Positions 37,206 to 46,304 of a stretch of DNA of 64,000 nucleotides are shown here, one piece after another. The notes beneath the pieces are model-generated. The model saw only the letters and a list, made by a program, of their open reading frames with translations, had not been told where the DNA came from and searched no databases. A program made the translations under genes and the position numbers. How positions within the stretch are numbered: position 1 is the stretch's first letter; every line of letters begins with the position of its first letter. Origin of the DNA: J054 sp965223095 (lineage in GTDB: Bacteria; Pseudomonadota; Gammaproteobacteria; Steroidobacterales; GCA-2729495); NCBI GenBank assembly GCA_965223095.1, contig OZ244979.1, positions 558,001 through 622,000 of the forward strand. Reading direction: 5' to 3'.

Positions 37206-37631
37206 TTACTTTTCGGCACCGGACTTATGACAGCTCGAACTAGGCGCACAACTCTGGTCCCTGGGGCCGGTGGCTGTCTGTGACGTCGTTCTCACTCCGG
37301 GCGAGGAATGAACCCTAGCGCTGATAATGATGCCGAGCTGACGAAACTGCGCCAAGGCGAAATACGGCGCCAGCAAGATGAACGGCGCGACAAGCACAAG
37401 GTATTGCACGGGGCCTTGCAAATCAAAATGCCAATTGAAGCTGCGCGATATCAAGATCAGCAGAACAGTGACCCAAAGCAACAGCCGGCTGGTGGTATCT
37501 GTGACCAGTCGTAGCAGGGCACAACAGCGCAGGCCCAAACGAACCCCGGCGGAAAATCGGCCCATACCGCGCACCGGGCGATTGAGAGTCAGCAAGCCCC
37601 ATCCACGACGCCAGTTTCGCAACATTCCCAT
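37206..37631 (-). CDS. Possible small membrane protein
   Basis: A 141-codon frame with two hydrophobic segments (LLLWVTVLLILISRSF and YLVLVAPFILLAPYFAL), ending 7 bp before the pilin-like start on the same strand. I recognise no family, and the Arg- and Cys-rich ends could be spurious translation. It is the only candidate gene in this roughly 660-bp gap. Confidence 0.3.
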   Translation of the reverse strand: MGMLRNWRRGWGLLTLNRPVRGMGRFSAGVRLGLRCCALLRLVTDTTSRLLLWVTVLLILISRSFNWHFDLQGPVQYLVLVAPFILLAPYFALAQFRQLGIIISARVHSSPGVRTTSQTATGPRDQSCAPSSSCHKSGAEK

Positions 37632-37861
37632 GGGGTAAGCACAACAAGGGGCAGCCTGTGAAGCCAGTCACAAAACCGCCCTTAGGCGAGAGATTTGCCC
37701 ACAGGCTGCCGCCGCAATACCGCATTGAGCACCATTATTTTGTCAACTGTGAATACAGTCTCAATGTTATGGGCATCCATCAAGTACGCTGCTCCGATGC
37801 CATGTGGCATGTCTTCGCGCCCGAAGAACCGGGAAACGGTCGCGATACATTGTGCGTGTTA

Positions 37862-39592
37862 ATGAAACTGTTGTTGGTCGAAGACAATTTTGACGATGCG
37901 GAATTTCTTGCCGCATCCATGCGTCGTCAGCGGGTGACAGACCTGGAGATGACCCATGTTGCAAGCTTGGGTGACGCGGTACAGGCCATCGAAAAGCACC
38001 GCTTCGATGTCATTCTGCTCGACTTGCATCTGCCCGACGGCTCCGGTTTGGAATGCGTCGACACGATACAGTCGGCCGATCCCAGCACGCCCATCGTTGT
38101 CCTCAGCGGCCAAAAGGATGAAGAATTTGCCCTGAGTATCCTGACCATGGGGGTGCAGGATTATCTCGTTAAGTGGGAAAGTGAGACTCGCAGCATGCTG
38201 CGAACGATCCGTTATGCGGTGGAGCGAAAACGCAGCGAGCTACGACTCAACTATCTCGCCCAATACGATCCCCTCACGGAAATTCCTAACCGGCAGTACT
38301 TTCAGGATCAGTTAGAACGCGCCACGGCACGTGCGCATCGAGAAGCCAATAAAATCGCGCTGATGTTTCTGGATCTTGACCAATTTAAAGTGGTCAATGA
38401 CACCTTAGGTCACAAGGCCGGCGATGATCTGCTGCGTGAGATGGCCAAACGGCTGCGCAAATGTATACGTGGCGGCGATGTGGTAGCCCGCCTTGGCGGC
38501 GACGAATTCGCCGTGCTGCTTGAGGGCCTGGGTGGGGCGCTGGAAGCAGAGGTCGTGGCCAAGGGCATACTGAATGTCGTTGCCGAACCGTTCATCGTCG
38601 ATGGACGCGAAATTCAAGTCACCACGAGCATTGGGATTACGGTTTACCCAAACGACAACAGCGATGTTGAAACGCTGGTGAAAAATGCCGATATCGCCAT
38701 GTACCAGGCAAAGGAGCAAGGCCGCAACAACTTCAAATTCTTCACCGAAGACATGCACCAAGAGCTCATGGAGTACCACAAGCTCGAACAGGATATTCGC
38801 GATGCGATCAGCCGTGAAGCATTCAGTCTAGTGTATCAACCGAAAGTCAATTTGGTGAGCAGGAAACTTGAAGGCCTGGAAGCACTCTTGCGCTGGCATT
38901 GCCCGAATCGCGGCAATGTTTCGCCGGCAGAGTTCATACCCATCGCGGAACAGAGCGGTCACATCGTGCCCCTGGGCTACTGGGTCTTTAACGAGGTCTG
39001 CCGCACGATTAACCGCTGGCTGGCCGCGGGCATGCCGGTGGTGCCGGTATCTGTGAACGTCTCGGCGCGACAGTTCGAAAAGCCCGAATTCTTTAAGCGC
39101 GTATCGGAGATTCTTCGCCGCCATGCCATTGAGCCTGGTCTGGTGGAAATAGAGCTCACCGAAGGCATGTTGATGAGCGATATCGACAATGCGCAAAGAA
39201 TTCTGCAACAGCTAAAGAACATTGGTGTGCGCGTATCCATCGATGACTTTGGCACTGGCCATTCTTGCCTGAACTATCTGAGACGCTTCCCCATTGATGT
39301 ACTGAAGATTGACAAAACGTTTATTGACGATGTTGATGGCACCGAAGATAGCGCAATTATTATCGAAGCCATCATCTCTCTAGCGAGAAGTTTGCATCTT
39401 GAAACCGTGGCGGAAGGCGTGGAAAACCGGCAGCAGCTAAATTTCTTGGTCGAGCGCGGTTGCTTGGTCGCCCAGGGATTCTTGTTCGGCCAGCCGCTGA
39501 TGGAAAAAGAAGTGCTGCCGTTCTTGGCGGATCTCATCGAAGATAGCGCCGGCTTTGCCACATCACGGTTGGAGGCTTCACAGACCGCCTAG
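37862..39592 (+). CDS. Response regulator with GGDEF and EAL domains
   Basis: The 576-residue protein has a receiver domain (1-120; LLLVEDNFDDAEF, phospho-acceptor D in VILLDLHLPDGSG), a GGDEF diguanylate cyclase domain (about 140-300) with an intact RLGGDEFAVLL, and an EAL phosphodiesterase domain (about 320-560) with EALLRW, ELTEGML, IDDFGTGHSC and ETVAEGVEN. Both catalytic motifs look functional, so it may make or degrade c-di-GMP depending on phosphorylation. Sequence before ATG 37862 shows no domain. It is followed after 9 bp by a PAS histidine kinase and then a receiver protein. Confidence 0.92.
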   Translation: MKLLLVEDNFDDAEFLAASMRRQRVTDLEMTHVASLGDAVQAIEKHRFDVILLDLHLPDGSGLECVDTIQSADPSTPIVVLSGQKDEEFALSILTMGVQDYLVKWESETRSMLRTIRYAVERKRSELRLNYLAQYDPLTEIPNRQYFQDQLERATARAHREANKIALMFLDLDQFKVVNDTLGHKAGDDLLREMAKRLRKCIRGGDVVARLGGDEFAVLLEGLGGALEAEVVAKGILNVVAEPFIVDGREIQVTTSIGITVYPNDNSDVETLVKNADIAMYQAKEQGRNNFKFFTEDMHQELMEYHKLEQDIRDAISREAFSLVYQPKVNLVSRKLEGLEALLRWHCPNRGNVSPAEFIPIAEQSGHIVPLGYWVFNEVCRTINRWLAAGMPVVPVSVNVSARQFEKPEFFKRVSEILRRHAIEPGLVEIELTEGMLMSDIDNAQRILQQLKNIGVRVSIDDFGTGHSCLNYLRRFPIDVLKIDKTFIDDVDGTEDSAIIIEAIISLARSLHLETVAEGVENRQQLNFLVERGCLVAQGFLFGQPLMEKEVLPFLADLIEDSAGFATSRLEASQTA

Positions 39593-39601
39593 GAACTTAG
39601 C

Positions 39602-41170
39602 ATGGCAGAACTCAAACACACTACCGCTAGTAATCAGCAAATCTCGGATATGCAATTGCTGCTTGAAACCACCGGGGTCGGCATGTGGTCCTATGATAGC
39701 GCGACCAATGCATTCACCCTCGATCAAACCTGCCGCGAGATGTTTGATCTGGGCGAGGGCCAAGAACTGAGCATGGAGTGGATGCAAAAAGTTATCCACC
39801 CCGACGATATCGGACCTTACTGGGCAGCCGTTCAAGAGTCCATAAAGATCGGAATATTCGAGACCAGCTACCGAGTGTTGTGCCGAGATGGATCAACCAA
39901 ATTTATTATCGGTCGTGGCCGAGCCTATAAGCCGACGCCAGAGACGCCGATCATGACCAAAGGCGTTTGTATTGACGTTAGTGACCGCCGGCAATTAGAG
40001 CAACAATTGCATGCCGTGGAGTCTCGTACACAGCATATTGCAGACAATGTGCCCGGTCTATTTTCTTATCTCGACACGGAATATCGCGTGCAATTTTTGA
40101 ATGCGAAATACCGCGAGCTGGTCGCCAATGACAGCGACGAATACATCGGGAAACATATTAGCGAAATCATTGGCACAGAACAGTTTGAACAACGTAAGGC
40201 TCGTTATGACGAGGCGTTCGCGGGTGACTCAATAAGCCATGAAGCGCAGCGGGTCGCACCCGACGGGTCGATTACCTATTACACCGTTAATCATCAACCC
40301 CATCGTGATAAAGACGGCAACATTTGCGGTGTCTTGTCGTTGGCTATCGACATCACCGAAAGACGTGAATTTCAAGTTGCGCTGGAGGCTAAATCTGCGG
40401 AACTTGCGCGCTCGAATCACGATTTGGAGCAATTTGCCTACGTTGCGTCTCACGATCTCAAAGCACCTTTGCGCGCCATCGAAGTCTTAGTTCAGTGGCT
40501 TAGCGAAGATTTAAAAGACAATACTGAAGGCGAGGTGCAAGAAAATTTGGCGCTGCTCGCCCAGAGAACCAAGCGACTCAATAAGTTGCTGGATGACCTG
40601 CTGGCCTATTCCCGCGCGGGTCGCCTCATGGGCGAATGCCGGGAAGTCGACACCAAGGTGCTGGTTAACGACATTGCACTGCTTCTCTCTCCACCACCGA
40701 AGATGAAGATCGTCGCCGATGACAGTTTGCCCACGATGATTGCGCACGAGGCGCCGCTAGAACAAGTACTGCGGAATCTCATCAACAACGCCATCAAACA
40801 TCATCCTTATGAGTGGGGCAAGGTGCATGTTTCCGCAGAGGACCAAGGCAATCAATACCTATTTACCGTCACCGATGACGGCGCCGGTATACCCGATGAA
40901 TATGCGGAAAAAGTTTTTCAAATGTTCCAAACACTGCAACCGCGCGACGACCGCGAAGGTAGCGGCATGGGCCTAGCCATCGTTAAGCGTATTATCGATT
41001 GGCAAGGCGGGAAAATCTGGTTCCATTCCGGCGCGGACGGCAAGGGAACGGTGTTCAAGTTCACCTGGGAAAAACTTGAAGAGCTACCGGCAGATCGCAC
41101 AGTAAGCATCACGCGCTCGGAAGTCGATGAATGGAGTAAAAATGACGCCCGTCAACATATTGCTAGTTGA
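39602..41170 (+). CDS. PAS-domain sensor histidine kinase (phytochrome-kinase-like)
   Basis: The 522-residue soluble protein has two PAS/PAC domains (about 15-130 and 140-260), a short coiled coil, a HisKA dimerisation domain with phospho-acceptor H in FAYVASHDLKAPLRAIE (about 290) and a HATPase_c domain (NLINNAIKHHP, TDDGAGIP, GSGMGLAIVKRI). No transmembrane segment is present, so it senses a cytoplasmic cue. It lies between a GGDEF/EAL regulator and a single-domain receiver, which its gene overlaps. Confidence 0.93.
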   Translation: MAELKHTTASNQQISDMQLLLETTGVGMWSYDSATNAFTLDQTCREMFDLGEGQELSMEWMQKVIHPDDIGPYWAAVQESIKIGIFETSYRVLCRDGSTKFIIGRGRAYKPTPETPIMTKGVCIDVSDRRQLEQQLHAVESRTQHIADNVPGLFSYLDTEYRVQFLNAKYRELVANDSDEYIGKHISEIIGTEQFEQRKARYDEAFAGDSISHEAQRVAPDGSITYYTVNHQPHRDKDGNICGVLSLAIDITERREFQVALEAKSAELARSNHDLEQFAYVASHDLKAPLRAIEVLVQWLSEDLKDNTEGEVQENLALLAQRTKRLNKLLDDLLAYSRAGRLMGECREVDTKVLVNDIALLLSPPPKMKIVADDSLPTMIAHEAPLEQVLRNLINNAIKHHPYEWGKVHVSAEDQGNQYLFTVTDDGAGIPDEYAEKVFQMFQTLQPRDDREGSGMGLAIVKRIIDWQGGKIWFHSGADGKGTVFKFTWEKLEELPADRTVSITRSEVDEWSKNDARQHIAS

Positions 41171-41594
41171 AGACGATCGGGTAGACGCCAAGGCATTCTT
41201 GCGCGCCATAAAATCCGTTGGATTTGACAATCCCGTAACCGTGGTTCGGGATGGCGTTGAAGCCTGGGAACTGCTGAAGGGTAAGGGCGAAAACGAGAAG
41301 TTCCCGCGGCCCAACATTGTGGTGCTAGATGTGAACATGCCGCGCATGACAGGCATCGAGCTACTGAGAAAAATTCGTAAAGATGAAGAATTGAATGATT
41401 TGGTGGTCTTTATGCTGACAACATCAGATGATCAACAAGATATCACCGGCGCCTACGAGCTCAATGTGGCCGGCTACATGCTCAAATCTGAATTGGGCCA
41501 GACCTTTATCAAGGCGGTAGAACTGCTGAATCAATATTGGCAGGTGGTGGAGCTCCCTTCGGGGGCCAAACAACTTACCAACCACGCCGCTTGA
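41142..41594 (+). CDS. Single-domain CheY/Rcp1-like response regulator
   Basis: The 150-residue receiver has acidic residues in LLVEDDRVDAK, the phospho-acceptor D in IVVLDVNMPRMTG, T in FMLTTSDDQ and K in GYMLKSELG. It resembles Rcp1-type receivers that pair with PAS/phytochrome kinases. GGAG five bases before ATG 41142 favours this start over ATG 41127; either way it overlaps the kinase gene (29 bp from 41142). It ends just before tRNA-Gly on the opposite strand. Confidence 0.93.
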   Translation: MTPVNILLVEDDRVDAKAFLRAIKSVGFDNPVTVVRDGVEAWELLKGKGENEKFPRPNIVVLDVNMPRMTGIELLRKIRKDEELNDLVVFMLTTSDDQQDITGAYELNVAGYMLKSELGQTFIKAVELLNQYWQVVELPSGAKQLTNHAA

Positions 41595-41601
41595 TTGTTA
41601 G

Positions 41602-41675
41602 TGGAGCGGGCGACGGGAATCGAACCCGCGTCATCAGCTTGGGAAGCTGAGGTTCTACCATTGAACTACACCCGC
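41602..41675 (-). tRNA. tRNA-Gly (CCC)
   Basis: The 74-nt minus-strand cloverleaf begins GCGGGTGTAGTTCAATGG, has anticodon stem TCAGC/GCTGA with loop TTCCCAA (anticodon CCC), T arm GGTTCGATTCC and encoded CCA. A GTGACT-18 bp-TAGAAT sequence upstream may be its promoter. Confidence 0.97.
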
Positions 41676-41958
41676 AAGATGCTTGGTTTCCGAAGATTCT
41701 ACAGTCTGGCGGTGTGGCGAGTCACGGTCGGGTGGTAGAGGAATGGTGTTGGTCGCGATTGGGGGAGTCGTTGTCACCGTCCCCAAGCCCGGGGAAGCAG
41801 TTCGTGAAGCACAGAAACCGTGTTCGGATGTCCGCTCATCGAAGTTCTGGTCGATCCTCGTGAGCTGAGATTTGATCTTGTTAAGTGCCCGGAATACGTC
41901 ATGAGATCCAAACTGCGGGTGTGATAGCCTCTCACAAGGCAACCGTCACGCCACCGCT
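41676..41958. other. Intergenic gap after tRNA-Gly
   Basis: No gene, repeat or clear signal seen apart from the possible tRNA-Gly promoter on the minus strand. Confidence 0.4.
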
Positions 41959-42615
41959 ATGACAATCGTCTCACACAAATACAAATTCGTTTTTATCAAA
42001 ACCCAGAAAACCGCCGGAACCAGCTTGGAGGTCGAGCTATCCGGCATTTGTGGCCCGCTTGACGTAGTCACGCCTGTGTTTCCACAAGAACCGAAACATC
42101 AACCCAGGAACTTCAAGCTTGCTAATGGTCGAACATATTACAACCACATGCGAGCTGACGAAATTTCAGTGCTTTGCGGAACGGAGATATTTGCTGACTA
42201 CTTTAAGTTTTGCGTTGAGCGTCACCCAATCGAAAAATGTATTTCTCACTTCGCGATGGTCAGGAATTCCGAACAACACAATAAGCTTTTCATGAAAAAC
42301 GTCTTTCCAAGCCGACACGATGGTGATTTGTCGTGGGCAGATTACGTGGTCGCCGGCCATTTTCCTATGGATCACGAAAAGTACTCGAAAGGTACAAAAT
42401 TGGTAGTCGACCGTATCCTGAAATATGAGCAGCTGGAGTCTGAGCTTGCATCACTTTTCGATGAGTTAGCTGTGCCTTGGAATGGGCTCAATTCGAAAGC
42501 GAAAAGCGGGTATCGAACCTTAGATATTATTGACCCTAGTGAAGTTTCCCTCCAGCAAAGAGAACGAATCATGGGTGCCTTTCATCAATCCACGCAATTT
42601 ACGGGTTATTCCTAG
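41959..42615 (+). CDS. Sulfotransferase-family protein
   Basis: The 218-residue protein has the PAPS-binding loop FIKTQKTAGTSLEVEL near the start (P-loop-like KT-x-KTAGTS) and the 3'-phosphate site FCVERHPIEKCIS at about residue 90, both typical of the sulfotransferase 2/3 families. It probably adds sulfate to a surface glycan; its neighbours are glycan-modifying genes. It begins an accessory region with varied strand use. The N-terminus is complete from ATG 41959. Confidence 0.8.
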   Translation: MTIVSHKYKFVFIKTQKTAGTSLEVELSGICGPLDVVTPVFPQEPKHQPRNFKLANGRTYYNHMRADEISVLCGTEIFADYFKFCVERHPIEKCISHFAMVRNSEQHNKLFMKNVFPSRHDGDLSWADYVVAGHFPMDHEKYSKGTKLVVDRILKYEQLESELASLFDELAVPWNGLNSKAKSGYRTLDIIDPSEVSLQQRERIMGAFHQSTQFTGYS

Positions 42616-42684
42616 GCAAAGATTGTCACGCGAGGAATACAGAATGCCTCGCTACTTTGCTGGGGATGCGTCGAGGCGCGCCAC

Positions 42685-43932
42685 TTACTGATTGCGACTG
42701 GCCAGGATTTCACCAATTGTCTCAGTCAACTGCGTTTCAACGACATTCGCATGCTTGATGATTTTGTCATGAATATTGTCAGCCAATTGCTGGTGCTTCA
42801 CAAGCTGCGCAAATTTGGAAGCTAATGAGCTGACGGCTGAGGGGTTTGCGAATAGCTCGTGGTTGAGATAGAAGTCCATCGCATCGTACATTAGATACAA
42901 TACGTGTTTTTTTAGATCATTAAGTGTTTTTGCCCCCCCGGAGATCGAAGGTTGGGGTTGACCAACGCAGAGCACGGGTGTACCGACGCGGAAAGCGTTT
43001 ATACATAGGTGATAGGTATCGGTAACTATTAGCTGATATGAATTGAGAGACTCGATTAGATCAGAAAACATAAGACGAGATTCGTTTTTCTTGTGTTTCT
43101 CGATGAATGCTAAATGCTCATTCTCGGCTTGGTCTTGCGCCATCCAGTTCCAAGCATGAGGAAACCAAGGAATCCATTCCGCTTCCACGCCCAGTTTCTT
43201 CGCCGTCTCGTTGCAAAAAGTATAGAAAGGGCCCGGGGCGAAGGTGCGTTGGCCGAAGAAGTAACCGACCTTTTTTTCAGTTGCGAGATGCGAAATGCCT
43301 GAATCTGACCGCAAGCTACGAATATCTTCATCCTGCAGAAGAAAAGCCGCGTCCGTACCAAGAAAATTACTTCGGTAGTCTCCTCGAAGATGCGCAATTT
43401 TTACCGCAGACAGCGGGTCTCTTGTCCAGATGCGACGGCAGCCTTGCACCAAGCGAGTTAAGTCCTTCGCGTAGTGGGCGTCGGTGTAATCGGACTCTGC
43501 ATTGTGCAAGATGCTTCCACCAAAAACGATAGTCTTGCTAAGAACACTTTTCGGCGCATCGCTGAGAAATAGTGACCGCCGTAATTCCCGCATTACCGCA
43601 TCGTTTTCAGAAAGCTCACTCAAATCAAAACCGAGAGGCCCCAGCACGTCTTCATAAAGATAACTGCGCTGCTGCATCCAATCGCCCCACACAACGATCA
43701 GATCGTGATCGTAAATCTCTTCGAGATGTTCGCTTGTACGCTTGAAGTTAAATGGTAGCGATGCCGCGTTTAGGTATGGCCGACATCGCTCTGGCGGCGC
43801 AAAGGTAAACCAATCTATGGGAGTTCCTGGGCAAACGCGACTGAGTAGACCATGGCAAGCCAAGTCCACGGTTACCATGCCAGGATTGGCAAAACGGGGG
43901 TTAGAGGCAGTAATCGCTGCGATACGTGTCAT
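42685..43932 (-). CDS. Polysaccharide pyruvyl transferase-like protein
   Basis: The 415-residue protein has an N-terminal glycosyltransferase-like half (VVWGDWMQQRSYL, KTIVFGGSILHN) and the family hallmark near residue 310: LIVTDTYHLCINAFRVGTPVLCVG, equivalent to the SxxxH...G-x-P signature of CsaB/WcaK-type pyruvyltransferases. It would ketal-link pyruvate to a surface sugar, though more distant members have other roles. Flanked by a sulfotransferase gene and a glycosyltransferase gene. Confidence 0.7.
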   Translation of the reverse strand: MTRIAAITASNPRFANPGMVTVDLACHGLLSRVCPGTPIDWFTFAPPERCRPYLNAASLPFNFKRTSEHLEEIYDHDLIVVWGDWMQQRSYLYEDVLGPLGFDLSELSENDAVMRELRRSLFLSDAPKSVLSKTIVFGGSILHNAESDYTDAHYAKDLTRLVQGCRRIWTRDPLSAVKIAHLRGDYRSNFLGTDAAFLLQDEDIRSLRSDSGISHLATEKKVGYFFGQRTFAPGPFYTFCNETAKKLGVEAEWIPWFPHAWNWMAQDQAENEHLAFIEKHKKNESRLMFSDLIESLNSYQLIVTDTYHLCINAFRVGTPVLCVGQPQPSISGGAKTLNDLKKHVLYLMYDAMDFYLNHELFANPSAVSSLASKFAQLVKHQQLADNIHDKIIKHANVVETQLTETIGEILASRNQ

Positions 43933-44120
43933 GTCGGCTGTTATCTCACGGACTCACGTAAATTCGAATATGAACATAAAAAGCTTTACTGCTGTGATCC
44001 CCGTTTTTAAACGCTTCCGCCGTTGGCCATGTGGGGTCGTTGGTAATTGTAGCGCTACAATGACTCAGTCGCCGTTTGCCGAGCATCGGCGATTTTCATA
44101 CGAATACATCGCAAACTCGT

Positions 44121-45734
44121 TCATTGGGCTATTTCAATCAACCCGTATTTATATAGCCACATTAGGTTCCGCGCGACTTCCAAGTCGGAGATTCCCAGAT
44201 TTTTATGGGCCTCATCGAATAGGAAGCTGGTGTCGCGCGGTTCTGTGCATAAGCTTAGCAAGCCGTTCAGAACTCTCAGATCCATTACTTCCGCAAGCTG
44301 CCCATAGAGAAAGAGTTGACGTTTACGACGCAGTACAAGTTTACCCAGCGCGCTCGTTGCAAAGCGGTCATCGTTGGATAACTGCGATGTAGGATAGTGC
44401 GTGAAGTCTTGCAGCACACGTAAGTGGCTGCTTTTAACCGACGCGCTCGAATCAAGCTCGGATTCGGCCTTTTGCTCAGCAACCAGCTGCAACCATAGCT
44501 TGACGTATTCGCCTGCGACAATGCTCCAGTCATATCGAGTGGCGCTCTCGGCGGCTGCTTGTCTCATACGGATTGCTAGATCGCCGTCGTCGGCGATCTT
44601 CAGCAGCGCAGCGCAGGCTGCGGGAAGATCCACGGCGGTTGTTTGCGCACAATACATGTGCATCGCCGAATCCTCTAACAAGCTTAGCGTAGCCTCCCAT
44701 TGAGCGTCGGGGGCAAGCGTCATAGTCGGCACCAGGAACCCGTTGACGCCGTCTTCGATCAGCGCTTTGTAGCCATTCCAATCACTTGCAACGACAGGCA
44801 ACCCGGCTGCCAATGACTCAATGACCGTCAATCCAAACGTTTCCTGAATATTGTCACTTAGGGTCAGAAATACGTCTGCTGTCTTGTACAGATCAATCTT
44901 TACCGAATCTTCGGGATCGAGTATGAAACGAACGGATTCCTGCAATTCAAGGCGAGCAACCCACTCCTTGACGATGTTGCAATAGCTACCGTCGTCAGAT
45001 GCACCGGCGAGAACAAGCCGAATGGGTCGGTTGGATGCCGCAAGCAATAGCTGCAAGAGATTGAGCAGCGGTAAGTAGTCCAGTTTGAATTGTGGATTGA
45101 ACCTGGCCAATGACAGAATCACAAACTCGTCATCCTGCAATCCAAACCGAGATCGTTCGGATTTGCTGTTACCTCGATAGGCGTCGACAGATATTCCAAG
45201 AGGAATGACGGCGGTCTGGGGTGATGAAAAACCGGGTTGCGAACGCTGCAAGCGCGAAAACGCCGAATCAACCACGGTTTTCGCAGTTGGTGTGGTGCAA
45301 ATCAGGCAGTCGGTTTTTTTGATGCCGTTTGCGCTGCCTAGCAACGCCCAACCCAGGAAATGTTCATTGGCGAGCGAATGTGTCACCCCGGTAATCACAA
45401 ATGTCTTCTCCGACATCGTGTTACGAATGTGAGCGGGAATCCCAAGTTTGGGGTCAAGATTATGGAGTACATCAATCGGGGTCCGGCGGAGGAAATTTGG
45501 AACCTCAAGCATGGACACCACAGAAATCTCGGTGTCGTTGTCCGCCAGTACGGTCTTTTTGAGTTGCTCTATGTCCGCCTTGGTTTGCACGAACAATGTG
45601 ATCTGATGCTCCTGAGCCGACTCAATTAGTCCTTTGATGAACGAATGATTGGCAACGGCGCGACCCCACATCTGACCCGGCCTTCCGTACGAAATGCGGA
45701 GGGTGTCCGTCGGAAAAAGAATGGCGATATGAAT
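44121..45734 (-). CDS. GT4-family glycosyltransferase, apparent ATT start codon
   Basis: The C-terminal GT-B half is clear: VILSLARFNPQFKLDYL, RLVLAGASDDG, ADVFLTLSDNIQETFGLTVIE-SLAAGLPVVASDWNG (donor-binding E in ETFGLTVIE). A C-terminal extension of about 130 residues is unassigned. The first ATG (45671, MWGRAV) would remove the first Rossmann strand. The frame continues upstream as HIAILFPTDTLRISYGRPGQ, an ordinary glycosyltransferase N-terminus, back to ATT 45734, which has AGGAG at 45742-45746 seven bases upstream. No ATG, GTG or TTG occurs between 45671 and the in-frame stop at 45807. The gene therefore uses ATT, or its start codon has mutated. Confidence 0.8.
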   Translation of the reverse strand: MHIAILFPTDTLRISYGRPGQMWGRAVANHSFIKGLIESAQEHQITLFVQTKADIEQLKKTVLADNDTEISVVSMLEVPNFLRRTPIDVLHNLDPKLGIPAHIRNTMSEKTFVITGVTHSLANEHFLGWALLGSANGIKKTDCLICTTPTAKTVVDSAFSRLQRSQPGFSSPQTAVIPLGISVDAYRGNSKSERSRFGLQDDEFVILSLARFNPQFKLDYLPLLNLLQLLLAASNRPIRLVLAGASDDGSYCNIVKEWVARLELQESVRFILDPEDSVKIDLYKTADVFLTLSDNIQETFGLTVIESLAAGLPVVASDWNGYKALIEDGVNGFLVPTMTLAPDAQWEATLSLLEDSAMHMYCAQTTAVDLPAACAALLKIADDGDLAIRMRQAAAESATRYDWSIVAGEYVKLWLQLVAEQKAESELDSSASVKSSHLRVLQDFTHYPTSQLSNDDRFATSALGKLVLRRKRQLFLYGQLAEVMDLRVLNGLLSLCTEPRDTSFLFDEAHKNLGISDLEVARNLMWLYKYGLIEIAQ

Positions 45735-45741
45735 GATGATA

Positions 45742-45746
45742 CTCCT
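45742..45746 (-). promoter_or_regulatory. Ribosome-binding site that points to an ATT start
   Basis: AGGAG on the minus strand is seven bases from ATT 45734 and is too far (about 70 bases) from the first ATG to serve it. Confidence 0.55.
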
Positions 45747-46304
45747 GATGATTTTAGCTTGCCGACTATCGCACCCAAGCGGGGTCGTCCTCCCACCGAC
45801 CCCGGATTAGGGATCGGGATCGAATCAACTCCGTCTGTGACGCATCCAGCCAAGGAAGGCGACGTCACTAAGTGCCGAGTTCACGCGGGTTCGCTGCATC
45901 TCAGTTCTCCCTGAATATCCCCCTTAATCACAATTGTGCCAGAAGCGGAAACGAGGCGTATCAACACGGAGCATAGGTTTAACAAAATGAGCAGAAAGCC
46001 TGATGGGCGACTATTTCGGCCTTCGAACGAAGGCGGACATTCGATACGGTAGCACCGCAATCAAAGCGGGATCGCGTGATTTGGGTCCGATAGGTTAGCT
46101 TGGTTTTGATGAGTTATGATCAGATGGTAGAGCAGTAGTGTTGACCTCAGTGCCCTGTGCGAAAAAAATCATCCTGGCTATTCTCGGCCGTGGATATGAA
46201 TACATCGTTTTGATTCAGCGCGGCTTTGGCGGCCACAAAATAGCTCCACCAGATCGTTAATGCCTGCAGACGAACAGATCGCTACGATTGCGTAATTAGA
46301 AACC
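45747..46304. other. Intergenic region in the accessory cluster
   Basis: Short frames here lack family-like sequence or plausible start sites. I see no tRNA, repeat or terminator that can be supported. Confidence 0.45.
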
